Shown here: one piece after another, positions 7,693 to 15,091 of the stretch
Numbering within the stretch: the first letter of the stretch is position 1
How the letters are laid out: the number at the start of each line of letters is the position of its first letter
Assembly (NCBI RefSeq): GCF_013041615.1
Contig: NZ_JABEPQ010000007.1
Span: 1-64,000, forward strand
Source: Knoellia koreensis
Lineage (GTDB): Bacteria; Actinomycetota; Actinomycetes; Actinomycetales; Dermatophilaceae
Length of the DNA stretch: 64,000 nt
Reading direction: 5' to 3'
Translations under genes and position numbers: made by a program
The notes under the pieces: generated by a model
Databases searched by the model: none
Told to the model about the DNA's origin: nothing
What the model saw: only the letters and a program-made list of their open reading frames with translations

Positions 7693-9261
7693 TCACGCGA
7701 CGATCGTGCCGCCTTCGAAGGTGCAGGTGAGACGTCCGTCTGCGGTGGAGGTGGTGTCGGTGAGCGGGTACCCGTACCGTCCGGTCGCACCACCGGCGGA
7801 CTTCCACTGGGCGAGGACCGCGCCGACGACCCGGCGCGCGGGACCACTGCCCAGAGCCCAGAGCTCGCCACCCTGGAACACCTGGTGCCGCCCCCGCGAC
7901 TCGACCACCTCCCCCGCGACCGGATAGGCGAGCACCCCCTGCTGTCGCGACGCGGCCGCCCACGCGGTCGCCATCACGCCCAGGACCAGCTGGGTGGAGG
8001 TGCTGGCCGAGTCGGTGATGGCGCCACCCTGGAACAGCTGGAGCCAGCCCGAGTCGCGCAGGTTGAAGGCGCAGGCCCCGGTCGGGTAGCCGAGGCTGCC
8101 GTTCTCCCTCCCCGCCTGGACCCACCGGGTGTAACGAATGTTGTGCACCACCTGCGTCGTCGTGCTCGCCGAGTCGGTGATGGCGCCACCCTGGAACGGT
8201 TGCAGCCAGCCCGAGTCGCGCAGGTTGAAGGCGCAGGCCCCGGTCGGGTACCCGAGCAGCCCCTTCTCCCGACCCTCGGCCTGCCACTTGGTCCACCGGA
8301 TGTCGTAGACGACCTGGGTGGTGGTCCCCGCCGAGTCGGTGACGCAGCCGCGTTGGAAGATCTGGATCCAGCCTCCGTCGCGCAGGCCGGTGATCTGGTC
8401 GGAGGTGGGGTAGCCCATCGCCCCGAGCGGACCGCCCATGGCCTGCCACTTGCTGTCGATCCAGCTGTAGACGGCGCGAGTGCCGTGAGCCCTGGTCGTG
8501 ACGATCTTGCCGCCTTGGTACTGCACGAAGGTCCCGATCCCGTCCCCCACGGACTTGATCGGCCCGGTCGAGGCCTTGAGGTACGACGCCTGGGCACCCA
8601 TGTCCCGGTACTTCTGCTCGATGACGCCCCAGCGCGGTAGCAGCGACGTGCTGTGCTCGCTGGTGCGGTTGTCCGAGAGTGACGCGGTGGTGCACGAGGT
8701 CCACCGGTACGGCGGGACGCAGCTGACCACCCGGCAGTGGACGCCGCCGGAACACTTCACCTGCGTGTTGCACTGGCCGTAGCGGAAGGCGTTGCAGCAG
8801 ATGCGCCGCTGGTCACAGGTCGCGGTGGAGCCGGTGCCGCAGGAGCAGTTCCAGCAGCGGCTGTCGCAGATGCCGTCGCTGCAGCCGGTTGTGCACTTCG
8901 TGCAGGCTGCGTTGCAGTCCACGATGTAGCGGTAGCCGCCGCCGCACCAGGACGAGTCCGCGGCCTTCCACCAGCCTGCGGCGAAGCTGCCGGGCGGGCA
9001 GGCGTTGGTGCCCTTGTTGATCGTGGCGCAGAAGACGGTCCACCCGCTCGACGCCGTGTTCCCCGGTCCACAGATCGTCGCGTATGCCGCGACCGGCCGA
9101 AGCACGTAGTCCTTGGGTTTGGTGGCCAGCGCCGTGGCCGCCACGGTGGTGCCGAGCAGGACGCTGCGCCGGCTCACGGGGCGGAAGGCACGGGCCAGCC
9201 TGGTGACCAGGCCCGCCATCCCGCGCGTCTCGGCGTTGTTGATGTCCTCGAGCGTGCTCAC
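7693..9261 (-). CDS. Tat-exported cysteine-rich MauA-like protein fused to LGFP repeats
   Basis: This 522-residue protein has three parts. First, a leader with SRRSVLLGT at 30-38 and a hydrophobic stretch, a plausible Tat signal. Second, a block at about 63-190 with 20 cysteines whose pattern (CPPG...W...C...Y.I..DC) resembles the methylamine dehydrogenase light chain. A Trp pair at 97-98 lies where the first TTQ tryptophan would be, but Cys-Cys at 155-156 replaces the second. Third, LGFP-type repeats (LGYPTGAC.FN...GW...FQGGAIT) from about 230 to the end, which in other actinobacterial proteins are thought to contact the cell wall. The start is a GTG that overlaps the preceding stop by 4 nt. 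A heavy chain (MauB) and MauG are absent, so classical methylamine oxidation is not supported. The role is unknown; a disulfide-rich, wall-attached redox or structural protein is my inference. Confidence 0.7.
   Translation of the reverse strand: MSTLEDINNAETRGMAGLVTRLARAFRPVSRRSVLLGTTVAATALATKPKDYVLRPVAAYATICGPGNTASSGWTVFCATINKGTNACPPGSFAAGWWKAADSSWCGGGYRYIVDCNAACTKCTTGCSDGICDSRCWNCSCGTGSTATCDQRRICCNAFRYGQCNTQVKCSGGVHCRVVSCVPPYRWTSCTTASLSDNRTSEHSTSLLPRWGVIEQKYRDMGAQASYLKASTGPIKSVGDGIGTFVQYQGGKIVTTRAHGTRAVYSWIDSKWQAMGGPLGAMGYPTSDQITGLRDGGWIQIFQRGCVTDSAGTTTQVVYDIRWTKWQAEGREKGLLGYPTGACAFNLRDSGWLQPFQGGAITDSASTTTQVVHNIRYTRWVQAGRENGSLGYPTGACAFNLRDSGWLQLFQGGAITDSASTSTQLVLGVMATAWAAASRQQGVLAYPVAGEVVESRGRHQVFQGGELWALGSGPARRVVGAVLAQWKSAGGATGRYGYPLTDTTSTADGRLTCTFEGGTIVA
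8006..8491 (-). repeat. Three tandem 162-bp units encoding LGFP repeats
   Basis: Units begin at 8006, 8168 and 8330, an exact 162-bp (54-codon) period. The first two are nearly identical at DNA level, including the stretch encoding ACAFNLRDSGWLQ, which points to recent duplication or gene conversion. The third is diverged. Variation in copy number between strains would be expected. Confidence 0.85.
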
Positions 9262-9785
9262 GGTCGCCCTCCCTGTCGGCGCATCGTGTCGCGGTCGGTG
9301 ATGTGCAGGGTGCGCACCAGCTGCGCTGCTCGCTGCACCGACGCCATGCGGCGGGCATGGCTGCCAAGGACGGTGAACAGGCAGAAGGCACGACCGCCGC
9401 TGCTGAAGAACTGCTGGCTCGCGCTCATCCCGGGCAGGGGTCGCTGCATCCGGTTCGGTGCGAACTGCGAGGGTGCGAGCCTGGGTAGCCCTTGGCGTTC
9501 GAACAGACCCTGGTCGGCGACCTCCGGGCCGTAGTCGACCAGCGCGACGAACACGTCGTCGGGCCCCAGCAGGTCGACGACCCCGCTGCCGAAGTCGCCG
9601 CGGTCGGCGGGCAGGGCCCGGGTGCAGGCATGCAGCACACCACGCGTGACGTCGCCGTCGTCGCGCTGTCCGGCTGCGACCCGGCCGTTCGCCGCGGTCA
9701 GCGGTGGCTCCTCACCAGGTCGCCGGGTCACCTCGACGTACCAGCCTCGTGGCGCGTCGGCCTTCATGCCGTAACGGTCAGCCAT
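9258..9785 (-). CDS. Conserved-context hypothetical protein of the Mau-like operon
   Basis: I do not recognise this 175-residue protein. It starts MADRYGMKADAPRGWYVEVTRR. I place the start at the ATG at 9785 because a GGGAGCGGAGC box precedes it; a longer frame reaches 9872 but lacks support. It has no signal peptide and no clear membrane span, so it is probably cytoplasmic. A single Cys lies in HACTRAL and another in FCLFTVLG. The gene overlaps its upstream neighbour by 22 bp and its downstream MauA-like neighbour by 4 bp, so its product is made together with them and could help mature or deliver the cysteine-rich protein. That role is inference only. Confidence 0.65.
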   Translation of the reverse strand: MADRYGMKADAPRGWYVEVTRRPGEEPPLTAANGRVAAGQRDDGDVTRGVLHACTRALPADRGDFGSGVVDLLGPDDVFVALVDYGPEVADQGLFERQGLPRLAPSQFAPNRMQRPLPGMSASQQFFSSGGRAFCLFTVLGSHARRMASVQRAAQLVRTLHITDRDTMRRQGGRP

Positions 9786-10387
9786 GCTCCGCTCCCGATC
9801 GCCGCGGCGAGCAGCACCAGTGCCGCTCCTCCCAGAGCCACCATAGCCACCAGGTCGACCGGACGCGCCCACCGCTCGACCAGCGTGAACACCCCGTGCA
9901 GAGCCTCGCGGTCGCGAACCCGCGCCATCAGCAGGGAGGGCAGCGCGCGCACCAGACCGAAGACGCCACCGATGACCAGTCCCGCGCGCAGGTCACCTGA
10001 CAGCACGGCCAGGAGCGCCACGGCATACGTCGTCGCACTCGTGATGATGGTGACCAGACCGAAACCCAGCTGGCCCCCGAAACCCAGACCCATCACCCAG
10101 CCCCGGTAGCGGTCGAGCCACGCCACGTCGACCTGTCGCCGCCACGAGGGCAGCGTTGCTCCGCCCACGCGCAGGTCGAGCGCCAGCCCGAGGAGCAGCA
10201 GCGCAGCGACCACCACGAGGGTGGCCGGCGCCGCGCGCACCGGGGCGGGGACGAGGCCGCCGAGGAGGGCGAAGAGACCGCCCAGCGCCAGCCCGCCGAC
10301 GAGCGAGCCGAGGAGGTATGCCGTGGTGGTCAGCCACCAGCGTGAGTGCCGGGCCCGCTCACCGAGCGGGCTGATGCTCGAGAGCAT
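9764..10387 (-). CDS. Multi-pass membrane protein of the Mau-like operon
   Basis: This 207-residue protein has about five or six hydrophobic helices (for example YLLGSLVGGLALGGLFALLGG and LVVVAALLLLGLALDL), separated by short basic loops such as PSWRRQVDVAWLDRYRGW. The size and layout recall CcdA/DsbD-type electron carriers, but I see no paired cysteines in the helices, so reductant transfer by that mechanism is not supported. It sits between the MauD-like thioredoxin and the unknown gene at 9258. A GAGGCGAG box lies just upstream of the ATG. Function unknown. Confidence 0.7.
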   Translation of the reverse strand: MLSSISPLGERARHSRWWLTTTAYLLGSLVGGLALGGLFALLGGLVPAPVRAAPATLVVVAALLLLGLALDLRVGGATLPSWRRQVDVAWLDRYRGWVMGLGFGGQLGFGLVTIITSATTYAVALLAVLSGDLRAGLVIGGVFGLVRALPSLLMARVRDREALHGVFTLVERWARPVDLVAMVALGGAALVLLAAAIGSGAWLTVTA

Positions 10388-10396
10388 CGACTCGCC

Positions 10397-10477
10397 TCAA
10401 GGCGACCAGGTGGCGCGGGCGGCGGCCACGACGGCCATCGGCACACCCAGGACGAGGGCGAATGCGGTGAGGCTCAC
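10397..10477 (-). CDS. Possible 26-residue single-helix peptide
   Basis: A short frame (GTG start, TGA stop) fits exactly between the MauD-like gene (stop 7 bp upstream) and the membrane protein (start 9 bp downstream). The peptide is almost entirely one hydrophobic helix, MSLTAFALVLGVPMAVVAAA followed by RATWSP. There is no clear ribosome binding site, so coupling to the upstream stop would be needed. It may be a real small membrane peptide of the operon or a chance frame. Confidence 0.25.
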   Translation of the reverse strand: MSLTAFALVLGVPMAVVAAARATWSP

Positions 10478-10484
10478 GGCGGGC

Positions 10485-11282
10485 TCACGGGTGGCGCCGC
10501 GGATCGACCGGCTCGGCGTCCGGCGGCTCGTAGAGGCTGGGGTGCCCGGGCTCGATCCCGGCGCCGCGCAGCTCCTCGTCGATGCGCGGGATGCTGTCGC
10601 GGTCTCCGGGAAGCGACCCGGGGCCGGTGCGGCCGGCCGCAGCTCTGGCCTGCGCGGTCTCGGCGACGCCCTGCGCCATGAGGTCGCGGACCTGCGGCCA
10701 GGTCGTCGCGGACCCCTCTCCGGTCACGGTGCCACCCTCGACGAAGACGAAGTACGGCGAGCCGGGGATGTCGTAGTCGACCCAGGCGCGCGTCGACTGG
10801 ATGACGTCGAGGCTCCCCGCGAGTTTGCGCAATGCGCTCGGTGACTCGTCCTCCGGACCCTTGGTCACGACGTGCAGCGTCGCCTCGCCCGGGACATCCA
10901 CCTCGCGCTGGAACTCCTCCCAGAACGTCTGGCACACCGAGCACCCGCTCGACAGGAACGCCAGCAGCGAGCGCGACCCGGTCGCCGTCACCGGAACGCT
11001 GCGGGCCTGCTGGTCGAGGTTGGTGCCGGTGATGTCGTGGGCGGTGGCGGAGTCGTGGCGGGTAGCCGGGACGACCCCGGTCTCGAGCTCGACCGGCACC
11101 GGACCCGGCTTGCCGCCGGTCGTCGCTGTCGTGGCGCCGGTGCCCGCTTCCTTCTCCAGCTCCAACCCGGCACCGAGCTCGTGCAGGGCCTTGAGGATCA
11201 GCGCGTGGCTGCGCAGGAGGCCGAGCACGAGCATCCCGAGCAGCAGGATCGCGACCCCTTCGACGATGACCGCGGCGAGCAC
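10485..11282 (-). CDS. MauD-like membrane-anchored thioredoxin-fold protein
   Basis: It is 265 residues with an N-terminal membrane helix (about 4-23), a linker rich in Thr and Pro, and a thioredoxin fold whose active site is SSGCSVC (Cys114 and Cys117). In methylamine utilisation clusters MauD is needed for correct disulfides in the light chain. Here a cysteine-rich MauA-like protein is encoded three genes downstream, so a disulfide-forming or isomerising role is the natural reading. The start is a GTG with a strong GGAAGGAG box, and the gene follows the MauE-like stop with a 1-bp gap, so the two are co-translated. The cis-Pro loop is seen as IPGSPYFVFV. Confidence 0.8.
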   Translation of the reverse strand: MLAAVIVEGVAILLLGMLVLGLLRSHALILKALHELGAGLELEKEAGTGATTATTGGKPGPVPVELETGVVPATRHDSATAHDITGTNLDQQARSVPVTATGSRSLLAFLSSGCSVCQTFWEEFQREVDVPGEATLHVVTKGPEDESPSALRKLAGSLDVIQSTRAWVDYDIPGSPYFVFVEGGTVTGEGSATTWPQVRDLMAQGVAETAQARAAAGRTGPGSLPGDRDSIPRIDEELRGAGIEPGHPSLYEPPDAEPVDPRRHP

Positions 11283-11283
11283 G

Positions 11284-11811
11284 TCAGCTCCTTCCGGTGC
11301 TGCGGACGGCAGCGGGCTTGAGGGTGGGCAGGACGGCCATCACCTGCCAGGCGAGGAACGCGACGAGGGCGGCCAGGGCGACGGTGGTCCAGGTGGTGGC
11401 TCCGGTGCTGGACCATGCCGAGACCGGCGGGTCGACGGCGACCGCTGCGGCCACCAGGGCCGCAGCGCCGGTGAGCACCGCGTGCGTGCGGGTCGCCGGG
11501 GTGTCGGCCTTGCCGAAGCACCCGCACGAGCCGACCACCCCACCGCGCCGCAGCACACGGACGACGAACACGGTGAAGGCGAGGTATGCCGCGGCGACGA
11601 GCGACGCGGCATACCGACCCGGCGCGATGAGCGCCCACAGCCCCACGACCACCTCGGCGAGCGCCCCGACACGCACCGCCGTGCGCCCCGCCGGCAGTCC
11701 GGCCGCGCGGATGGCGCGCACGAGGTTCATCGGGTCGACCAGCTTGGGTGCCCCGGCCGCGACGAGCAGCCCCGCCGCGGCGAGGTACGGACCGGCCAGG
11801 ACGTCCCACAT
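11284..11811 (-). CDS. MauE-like (DoxX-superfamily) membrane protein
   Basis: This 175-residue protein has about four membrane helices. The loop motif GSCGCFG near residue 95 and the opening YLAAAGLLVAAGAPKL are typical of MauE-type proteins, which work with MauD in light-chain maturation, probably by passing redox equivalents. It is the first gene of the operon running down to 7693. Two direct copies of GACACGAGTCAG, 15 bp apart, lie just upstream at about 11838-11864 and could be an operator or promoter element. Confidence 0.8.
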   Translation of the reverse strand: MWDVLAGPYLAAAGLLVAAGAPKLVDPMNLVRAIRAAGLPAGRTAVRVGALAEVVVGLWALIAPGRYAASLVAAAYLAFTVFVVRVLRRGGVVGSCGCFGKADTPATRTHAVLTGAAALVAAAVAVDPPVSAWSSTGATTWTTVALAALVAFLAWQVMAVLPTLKPAAVRSTGRS

Positions 11812-11837
11812 CAGGCGGCCACGCTACCTCGCAGCCC

Positions 11838-11864
11838 GACACGAGTCAGCCAGACACGAGTCAG
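11838..11864. promoter_or_regulatory. Direct-repeat element upstream of the Mau-like operon
   Basis: Two copies of GACACGAGTCAG stand 15 bp apart, about 27 bp upstream of the first gene of the minus-strand operon. The second copy runs into the hairpin that terminates the opposite neighbour. A role as regulator binding site is inferred from position only. Confidence 0.3.
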
Positions 11865-11894
11865 GCCACCACCCGCATGGGGTGGTGGCCTGAC
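11860..11894 (-). terminator. Hairpin terminator after the Ala/Lys-rich protein gene
   Basis: Perfect 15-bp arms (11860-11874 and 11880-11894) enclose a 5-nt loop, 22 bp beyond the stop of the minus-strand gene at 11916. There is no long T run, as is common in GC-rich actinobacterial terminators. Confidence 0.7.
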
Positions 11895-11915
11895 GTCGGC
11901 TTCGCGGGGGTGAGC

Positions 11916-12812
11916 TCAGTCGAGCTTGTTCTTGGCGTCCTGGGCCACGTCCTTGGCGTCGTCGGCCGCGTCGTTCGCGACACCCTTGGCGTCCTGGGCG
12001 ACGTCCTTCGCGTCGTCGGCCCGGTCGGAGGCGCGGTCCTTGGCGTCGGCCGCGGTGTCCTTGGCCTTGTCGGCCAGGTCCTTCGCCTTGTCGGTGACGT
12101 CGTGGGCGACCTCGGTCGCCTTGTCCTTGGCGGCGGTCGCCTTCTCTTTGGCCGCGTCAGCGAGCGAGGAGACCTTGTCGGCGGCCGTGCTGCCCGAACC
12201 GGCGCCGGTCGCACCCGCGCCACCCAGGGTGGACGCGCGACCGGTCGACGGCGCGGTGTACGGGTCGTCCAGCGGGGTGGCCCACGGGTCCTCGCGCGGC
12301 GCGCTCTTGCGGAACGCGGCGAACGCGGCCGCGGCAGCAGCCACGACACCGAGGACGATCAGCAGCTTGCCCTTGCCGCGCTTGGGCTTGGCGACCGCGT
12401 CGCCCTTGAGCACGGAGAAGGCGTCACCCGAGCGGTCGGCGGCCTCGGTCGCGCCCTCCTTGGCGGCGGCCGACGCGGCGGCGATCGTGGCGACCGCCTC
12501 GGCGATACGCGGGAGCACGGTGTCGACGATGGTGTCGCGGGCCTGGTCGACCTTGGGCGCGAGACCCTCGACGGCCTCCTGCACCTTGGGTGCGGCGACC
12601 TCGATGCCGTGGTCGACGTGCGGCTTGGCCCAGTCACGGGCGGCCTCGACGTGCGGCTTGGCCTTCTCGGCGGCGGCGCTGGCGCGGTCCTTGGCCACGC
12701 CGGCGGCCGGCGCCACGCGCTCCTTGAGCGCCGCGGCATACTCGGCGGCGCTCTGGGCGGTGTTGCTCACCGTCTCGGCGGCCTGCTCGGTCTTGCTCTT
12801 GGTACGGAACAC
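11916..12812 (-). CDS. DUF5324-like Ala/Lys/Asp-rich protein with one membrane helix
   Basis: About 298 residues. I place the start at GTG 12812, because a perfect AGGAGG box lies 5 nt upstream; a longer frame to 13508 runs antisense to ppiA and is spurious. The N-terminal half is helical and Ala-rich (KSKTEQAAETV onward). A single membrane helix (LLIVLGVVAAAAAAFAAF) lies near the middle. The C-terminal third is a degenerate 11-residue-like repeat of Lys, Ala and Asp (KDLADKAKDTAADAKD), which should form long amphipathic helices like LEA or apolipoprotein repeats. Position next to ppiA and the helix layout fit the DUF5324 proteins found at this locus in Streptomyces. The function is unknown; a cell-envelope-associated role is inferred. 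Confidence 0.75.
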   Translation of the reverse strand: MFRTKSKTEQAAETVSNTAQSAAEYAAALKERVAPAAGVAKDRASAAAEKAKPHVEAARDWAKPHVDHGIEVAAPKVQEAVEGLAPKVDQARDTIVDTVLPRIAEAVATIAAASAAAKEGATEAADRSGDAFSVLKGDAVAKPKRGKGKLLIVLGVVAAAAAAFAAFRKSAPREDPWATPLDDPYTAPSTGRASTLGGAGATGAGSGSTAADKVSSLADAAKEKATAAKDKATEVAHDVTDKAKDLADKAKDTAADAKDRASDRADDAKDVAQDAKGVANDAADDAKDVAQDAKNKLD

Positions 12813-12995
12813 CCGTGCCTCCTGAACGTCCGGTGCCGGCTCGGATGAGAACCGGGCTCTCGACCATCCTGCCAAGTTTGCCCACGTCGGCAAGCCCGAG
12901 GGGGTGCATTGAGACGTATGCCGCGTCGTCACCGGTGCGCGCCCGTCGCCCCATGCGGGCCCGATGTCCCGACCCCCGCATGGAAGGATGAGCGC

Positions 12996-13514
12996 ATGGA
13001 CGTCACCCTCAAGACCAACTACGGCGACATCAACGTCGCGCTGTTCCCCGACGCTGCGCCCAAGACCGTGCGCAACTTCATCGGTCTCGCCAAGGGCGAG
13101 CAGGAGTACCGCGACGACGCGGGTCGCACCAACCCCACGCCGTTCTACGACGGCCTGATCTTCCACCGCATCATCCCCGGCTTCATGATCCAGGGCGGCT
13201 GCCCGGTCGGTCAGGGCTTCGGTGGCCCCGGCTACACCTTCGACGACGAGATCAGCCCCGACAAGGACTTCACCAAGCCCTACATGCTCGCCATGGCCAA
13301 CGCCGGCAAGCGGATGGGCAAGGGCACCAACGGTTCGCAGTTCTTCATCACCGTCGGCCCCACCACGTGGCTGCAGGGCAAGCACACGATCTTCGGCGAG
13401 GTGGCCGACGGCCCGAGCCGTGAGGTCGTCGACAAGATCGCGGCCGTGCCGACCGGTGCGAACGACAAGCCGGTCCAGGACGTTGTCATCGAGCAGGTCG
13501 TCGTCCACGACTGA
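12996..13514 (+). CDS. ppiA: Cyclophilin-type peptidyl-prolyl cis-trans isomerase
   Basis: It is a 172-residue cytoplasmic cyclophilin that speeds proline isomerisation during protein folding. Seen here are FHRIIPGFMIQGGCP with the catalytic Arg, MANAGKRMGKGTNGSQFFIT, and TTWLQGKHTIFGEV with the Trp of the cyclosporin pocket. There is no signal peptide. The ATG at 12996 has GGAAGG eight bases upstream. It heads a plus-strand pair with the rhomboid gene and matches the ppiA position near the origin in Mycobacterium and Streptomyces. Confidence 0.95.
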   Translation: MDVTLKTNYGDINVALFPDAAPKTVRNFIGLAKGEQEYRDDAGRTNPTPFYDGLIFHRIIPGFMIQGGCPVGQGFGGPGYTFDDEISPDKDFTKPYMLAMANAGKRMGKGTNGSQFFITVGPTTWLQGKHTIFGEVADGPSREVVDKIAAVPTGANDKPVQDVVIEQVVVHD

Positions 13515-13525
13515 CCTGGTTGACC

Positions 13526-13580
13526 TGCGGTTCGAGGTATTGACGCGCCGGATCCTGGTGCGTTGATACCTCGAACCGCA
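13526..13580. terminator. Hairpin between ppiA and the rhomboid gene
   Basis: Perfect 15-bp arms (13526-13540 and 13566-13580) enclose a 25-nt loop. It begins 12 bp after the ppiA stop and ends 17 bp before the rhomboid ATG. It may attenuate read-through or be a small repeat element; the loop is long for a classic terminator. Confidence 0.5.
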
Positions 13581-13596
13581 CCAGAGGACTGAGCAG

Positions 13597-14502
13597 ATGA
13601 GCGACGATACGGCATACCCAGCGACGCCGCAGGCGCCACCGACCTGCCCGCGGCACCCGGACCGGGTGTCCTACGTGCGCTGCCAGCGCTGCAACCGTCC
13701 CGCCTGCCCCGACTGCCAGCGACCCGCGGCCGTCGGCGTGCAGTGCGTCGACTGCCTCAAGGAGCAGGGCAAGACCGTGCGGCAGGGCCGCACCGTCTTC
13801 GGCGGCCAGGTGCAGGCCGCCCCGGTCGTGTCCTACGTCATCATCGGCATCTGCGTGCTGGTCTACCTGCTGCAGATGACGCGGCGCGGGTTCACCGCCG
13901 AGATCGCCTTCGCGCCCGCGCTCGGCAAGGACGAGCCGTGGCGCTTCCTCACCTCGGCGTTCGCGCACAGCACCAGCCAGATCACGCACATCCTGTTCAA
14001 CATGCTGGCCCTGTGGATGGTCGGCGCCCAGTACCTCGAGCGGCTGCTGGGCGGCGCCCGGTACGCCGCGGTCTACCTCATCTCCGCCTTCGGCGGCAGC
14101 GTCTGCTACCTCTTGCTGAGCTCGCCCCCGACACCGGCCGACCTGGCTGCCGGCGACTTCGGCAACTGGTACCAGTTCGCCGTCGGCGCCTCGGGTGCGG
14201 TGTTCGGGCTGTTCGGCGCGCTCGTCGTGCTCAACCGCAAGCTCAACCTCTCCAGCGCCGGGATGTGGGCGACGATCGCCATCAACGCGGTCATCGGTTT
14301 CGTCATCCCCAACATCGCCTGGCAAGCCCACCTCGGCGGCATCATCACCGGCGCCGCCTGCGCCGCGGTGATCGCGGCGTTCAACGCCCCGGAGCGCCGG
14401 CGCTACCAGTGGCCGGCCCTGGCCGGCATCGTCGTGGTGCTGGTCGTGCTCGCGGCGGCCAAGTACGCCTCGGTGGGCAGCTACCCGCAGCTGCTCGGCT
14501 GA
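13597..14502 (+). CDS. Rhomboid family intramembrane serine protease with N-terminal zinc ribbon
   Basis: 301 residues. The N-terminal part (about 12-55) holds paired cysteines and a histidine (CPRH, CQRC, CPDC, CVDC), a B-box-like zinc-binding module common in actinobacterial rhomboids. The membrane part has six or more helices. The catalytic Ser lies in GASGAVFG and the catalytic His in AHLGGIITG. It cleaves substrates inside or next to the membrane; targets here are unknown. The gene lies in its usual place between ppiA and crgA. An AGAGGA box precedes the ATG. Confidence 0.93.
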   Translation: MSDDTAYPATPQAPPTCPRHPDRVSYVRCQRCNRPACPDCQRPAAVGVQCVDCLKEQGKTVRQGRTVFGGQVQAAPVVSYVIIGICVLVYLLQMTRRGFTAEIAFAPALGKDEPWRFLTSAFAHSTSQITHILFNMLALWMVGAQYLERLLGGARYAAVYLISAFGGSVCYLLLSSPPTPADLAAGDFGNWYQFAVGASGAVFGLFGALVVLNRKLNLSSAGMWATIAINAVIGFVIPNIAWQAHLGGIITGAACAAVIAAFNAPERRRYQWPALAGIVVVLVVLAAAKYASVGSYPQLLG

Positions 14503-14544
14503 GCTGCGTTCGAGCCGCCCTGAACTTTGGCCCAAAGTACGTCT

Positions 14545-14593
14545 GTGCCGGGAACGTTCCCGGCACCCTCGAACTTTGACCCAAAGTTCGAGG
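14545..14593. terminator. Perfect 22-bp palindrome and adjoining hairpin downstream of the rhomboid gene
   Basis: Positions 14545-14566 are a perfect 22-bp palindrome centred on AACGTT. It is followed at 14567-14593 by a hairpin with 12-bp arms (CCTCGAACTTTG and its complement) and a 3-nt loop. A shorter related hairpin (ACTTTG...CAAAGT) lies just before at about 14523. The block may end rhomboid transcription or bind a dimeric regulator. Confidence 0.5.
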
Positions 14594-14615
14594 GGCTGGA
14601 TTACACAGCTGTCAT

Positions 14616-14674
14616 TTGTCCCCAGCTGTGAACAACCCTGTGGACAACCTCACCTGACCGTTCCCTGTGGACAC
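14616..14674. promoter_or_regulatory. Cluster of four DnaA-box-like sites
   Basis: Four 9-mers match or nearly match the actinobacterial DnaA box TTGTCCACA: TTGTCCCCA at 14616 (plus), and on the minus strand TTGTTCACA at 14627-14635, TTGTCCACA (perfect) at 14639-14647, and GTGTCCACA at 14666-14674. The first three are spaced 11 and 12 bp apart, one helical turn, which favours cooperative binding. There is no gene in this stretch. The surrounding division cluster is origin-proximal in related genomes. It could be a DnaA titration or regulatory site; it is not oriC itself, since dnaA and dnaN are not here. Confidence 0.5.
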
Positions 14675-14677
14675 GCA

Positions 14678-14724
14678 AAGGCGCCGGTATGCCGGGTGGT
14701 CACCACCCGGCATACCGGCGCCTT
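14678..14724. terminator. Bidirectional terminator built from an inverted GTATGCCG pair
   Basis: Perfect 22-bp arms (14678-14699 and 14703-14724) enclose a 3-nt loop between the convergent rhomboid and crgA genes. Each arm carries one GTATGCCG copy, so the octamer pair makes the stem. Confidence 0.85.
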
Positions 14725-14754
14725 GAGCGTGTGGTCGCCGCTGGGAAGGTGCGC

Positions 14755-15003
14755 TCAGCGCCAGCGGGTCGTCATGCCGAACCCGATGAGCATGAGGCCG
14801 AAGCCGATGCCGAGGTTCCACCGGCCGAGCGACTCGATCGGGTACTGCTGCGACGTGATGTAGAAGACGACGATCCACAGCAGCCCCAGGATCATCAGGG
14901 CCAGCATGACCGGCACGAACCAGACCGGGTTGCCGACCTTGGGCTTGGCGGGCTTGCTCGGCGGGGTGTAGGCGCGCTTGGCGCGGCCCTTGGACTCCGG
15001 CAC
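14755..15003 (-). CDS. crgA: Cell division protein CrgA
   Basis: 82 residues with a basic N-terminus (KGRAKRAYTPPSKPAKPKVG), two membrane helices with the typical NPVWFVPVMLALMILGLLWIV opening, and the short closing MTTRWR. CrgA is an actinobacterial divisome component that in Mycobacterium binds FtsZ, FtsI and PknA-linked partners and in Streptomyces coordinates septation. The start is a GTG with AAGGAG upstream. It is convergent with rhomboid and divergent from the DUF881 gene, the standard arrangement. Confidence 0.95.
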   Translation of the reverse strand: MPESKGRAKRAYTPPSKPAKPKVGNPVWFVPVMLALMILGLLWIVVFYITSQQYPIESLGRWNLGIGFGLMLIGFGMTTRWR

Positions 15004-15091
15004 GGGAGGCGCTCCTTGCAGGTCGAGGCAGGTGGGTCGGTGTGGGGCGAGCGGTGTTCGCCCCCCGTCAGGTGTGCCTTAGCGTAGTGCC

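Noticed and set aside
8006-8491. Possible CRISPR array from regular repeats
   Set aside because: Units are 162 bp, in frame and encode LGFP repeats; there are no short repeats with unique spacers, and no cas gene is in the window.
14616-14674. Chromosome origin oriC
   Set aside because: Only four DnaA-like boxes are seen, no AT-rich unwinding region, and dnaA and dnaN are absent.
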